64,000 nucleotides of DNA from Sipunculus nudus (Eukaryota > Annelida > Sipuncula > Golfingiida > Sipunculidae). Position 1 is the stretch's first letter, and every line of letters begins with the position of its first letter. The notes below the pieces were generated by a model. It saw only the letters and a program-made list of their open reading frames with translations, made no database searches and had not been told where the DNA came from. Below, piece by piece: positions 62,862 to 64,000 of this stretch. The DNA is taken from positions 27,511,339 through 27,575,338 of the forward strand of contig CM049316.1 in the NCBI GenBank assembly GCA_026874595.1, in the 5' to 3' direction. The position numbers and the translations under genes were made by a program.

Positions 62862-64000
62862 GTAAGTTCATCAAACTATTTTTTTTTATCTTTAAGCAGG
62901 GATACTTATATTAGTTGTAAACGGGGTGTCTTGTGAACCTCACCTATATTTTCTTTAATTTACATTTCAGGGTTATTTGGTTTGTTTTGTTTTGTAGTCC
63001 TACCAGGGCTTTAGTAGTAATGTTTGCTGATAAAATGGGTAAAATAAAACGTGATTCTATGTACCGATAGAGAAACTGATGCCAGCTCTTATGAATGAAT
63101 AATGAAAGAGTTAGCCAGGGATCTTTAAATTAGTTCTATAATTTGCTGCGAGGTGGCATCACCTGTTCTAAGCGTTGCGACACAAAAAGAACTTGTTTAA
63201 GAAGAAGTTTAATGATTCTGTCAGAGCAAGGAATTAAGTTCTATCCATTGTTGCGCTGTGCTCGTGGCAAGAAATTTATACATGGGTATGTTTATCTTGA
63301 AGACCTTTTTACTAAAGATTTTAACATTTGCCAATATTTGCGATCATTTGCGTCCCCCGAATAGAAAACGGGGGCATTCAGATCTTCAAAGATCTTTGAC
63401 TGATTACATATATTAATTATTATTGTTGGAAGTATAAAGGATAGATGGATGTAAGGAAGATATCAAATGTATAATATGAATTAAATGTGTTTTAGGGAAG
63501 GAAGCAGTTCTTAAAGAAAGAAATGGGAATATGCATACCTCGTTAGTTGCAGAAGCGGAACTGGGGTTCCAAGTGGTCGGAACACCACCTCCGCCCTCTT
63601 TTTTTCAGCCGCCGCAACCTATTATAAGGGTTTCAGACCATTATTTGCGGCCTGGACCCCTCCCCCCTTCAACCTTTCGGACCTTAGGACCTTCTTTGAG
63701 TTTTCTTTATTATTCCTCCCAGGTTGGACCCCTCCTTTTCCTAAGTCGAGAGTCATATGTTTCTCACATTTATAGACAATGCCAGTGGGTCAGTCACAGG
63801 GTCAAATGACAGGCCAAACATACTGATACCTGTCACTGAATAGACTTTAATTCTGGCACTAAGCGACCACGGAGACATTTCGGTCTTTGTTCGGTGCAGA
63901 GCGCAGATCTGAGTCTGCTCAAAACGAATCATTCTTATTAATATTCACACATGAGAAAGCCTGTTTAAAAAGCCCTCCACGAGTGCGGTGCAGTCGCGAC
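62862..64000. other. Region after exon D, next exon not identified
   Basis: If the module repeats, a phase 0 Pro/Thr-rich exon is expected next, but I cannot point to one. The frame at 63143-63364 has a few Cys near its start but no initiator and no clear acceptor. The frame at 63531-63809 overlaps the GGACC-rich dispersed repeat also seen at 15425 and 18200. Confidence 0.4.

Noticed and set aside
63143-63364. 73-residue frame with several Cys near its start
   Set aside because: No ATG and no convincing acceptor in phase 0, and the Cys spacing does not match exons B or D.
63531-63809. 92-residue Pro-rich frame that could be the next linker exon
   Set aside because: Much of it is the dispersed GGACC-rich repeat also present at 15425 and 18200.

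Overview
This is animal nuclear DNA: AT-rich, with split genes bounded by GT-AG introns, microsatellites, satellite arrays and decayed transposons. There is no bacterial, organellar or viral organisation. The digestive-type carboxypeptidase genes, the style of dispersed repeats and the many long G/C homopolymers suggest a marine lophotrochozoan, most likely a mollusc. The phylum is an inference from general character and was not tested by any search.

Layout. A 38-39 bp satellite (1-2105) runs to within about 150 bp of the first gene. Two tandem paralogous genes on the + strand (2256-17954 and 22771-36978) each encode a secreted M14A pro-carboxypeptidase. Each has 11 coding exons with the same intron phases, and together the exons give uninterrupted frames of 429 and 431 codons. 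All zinc and catalytic residues are present. They differ at the position that sets substrate specificity (Leu versus Ser at the CPA-255 equivalent). The introns hold several mobile elements: a 3.6 kb element with long inverted ends, a hAT-like element, two copies of a MITE with 47 bp ends, a GC-rich element with inverted ends, and a LINE remnant. Just after gene 2 lies an inverted, truncated copy of gene 1's last exon (38244-38430).

From 38.4 to 55.5 kb I can support no gene. This stretch holds dispersed repeats, three CTCF-like motifs in one orientation (42.68-43.13 kb), a repeat-rich block (48.6-51.4 kb), a tRNA-derived SINE and a second satellite with a 35 bp unit (53.0-54.1 kb).

The right end (55.55-62.86 kb, probably continuing past the window) carries what I read as an unrecognised secreted, modular, cysteine-rich protein. 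It has a signal peptide and a Gly/Arg/Trp-rich segment. After these, a Cys-rich exon (phase 2 in, 0 out) alternates with a Pro/Thr-rich exon (phase 0 in, 2 out), so the two-exon module can be repeated without breaking frame. One intron contains a 76-nt pre-miRNA-like hairpin. This locus is the best candidate for something undescribed. The carboxypeptidases would act together in extracellular protein digestion after activation by a trypsin-like protease. Nothing in the sequence links them functionally to the Cys-rich gene.
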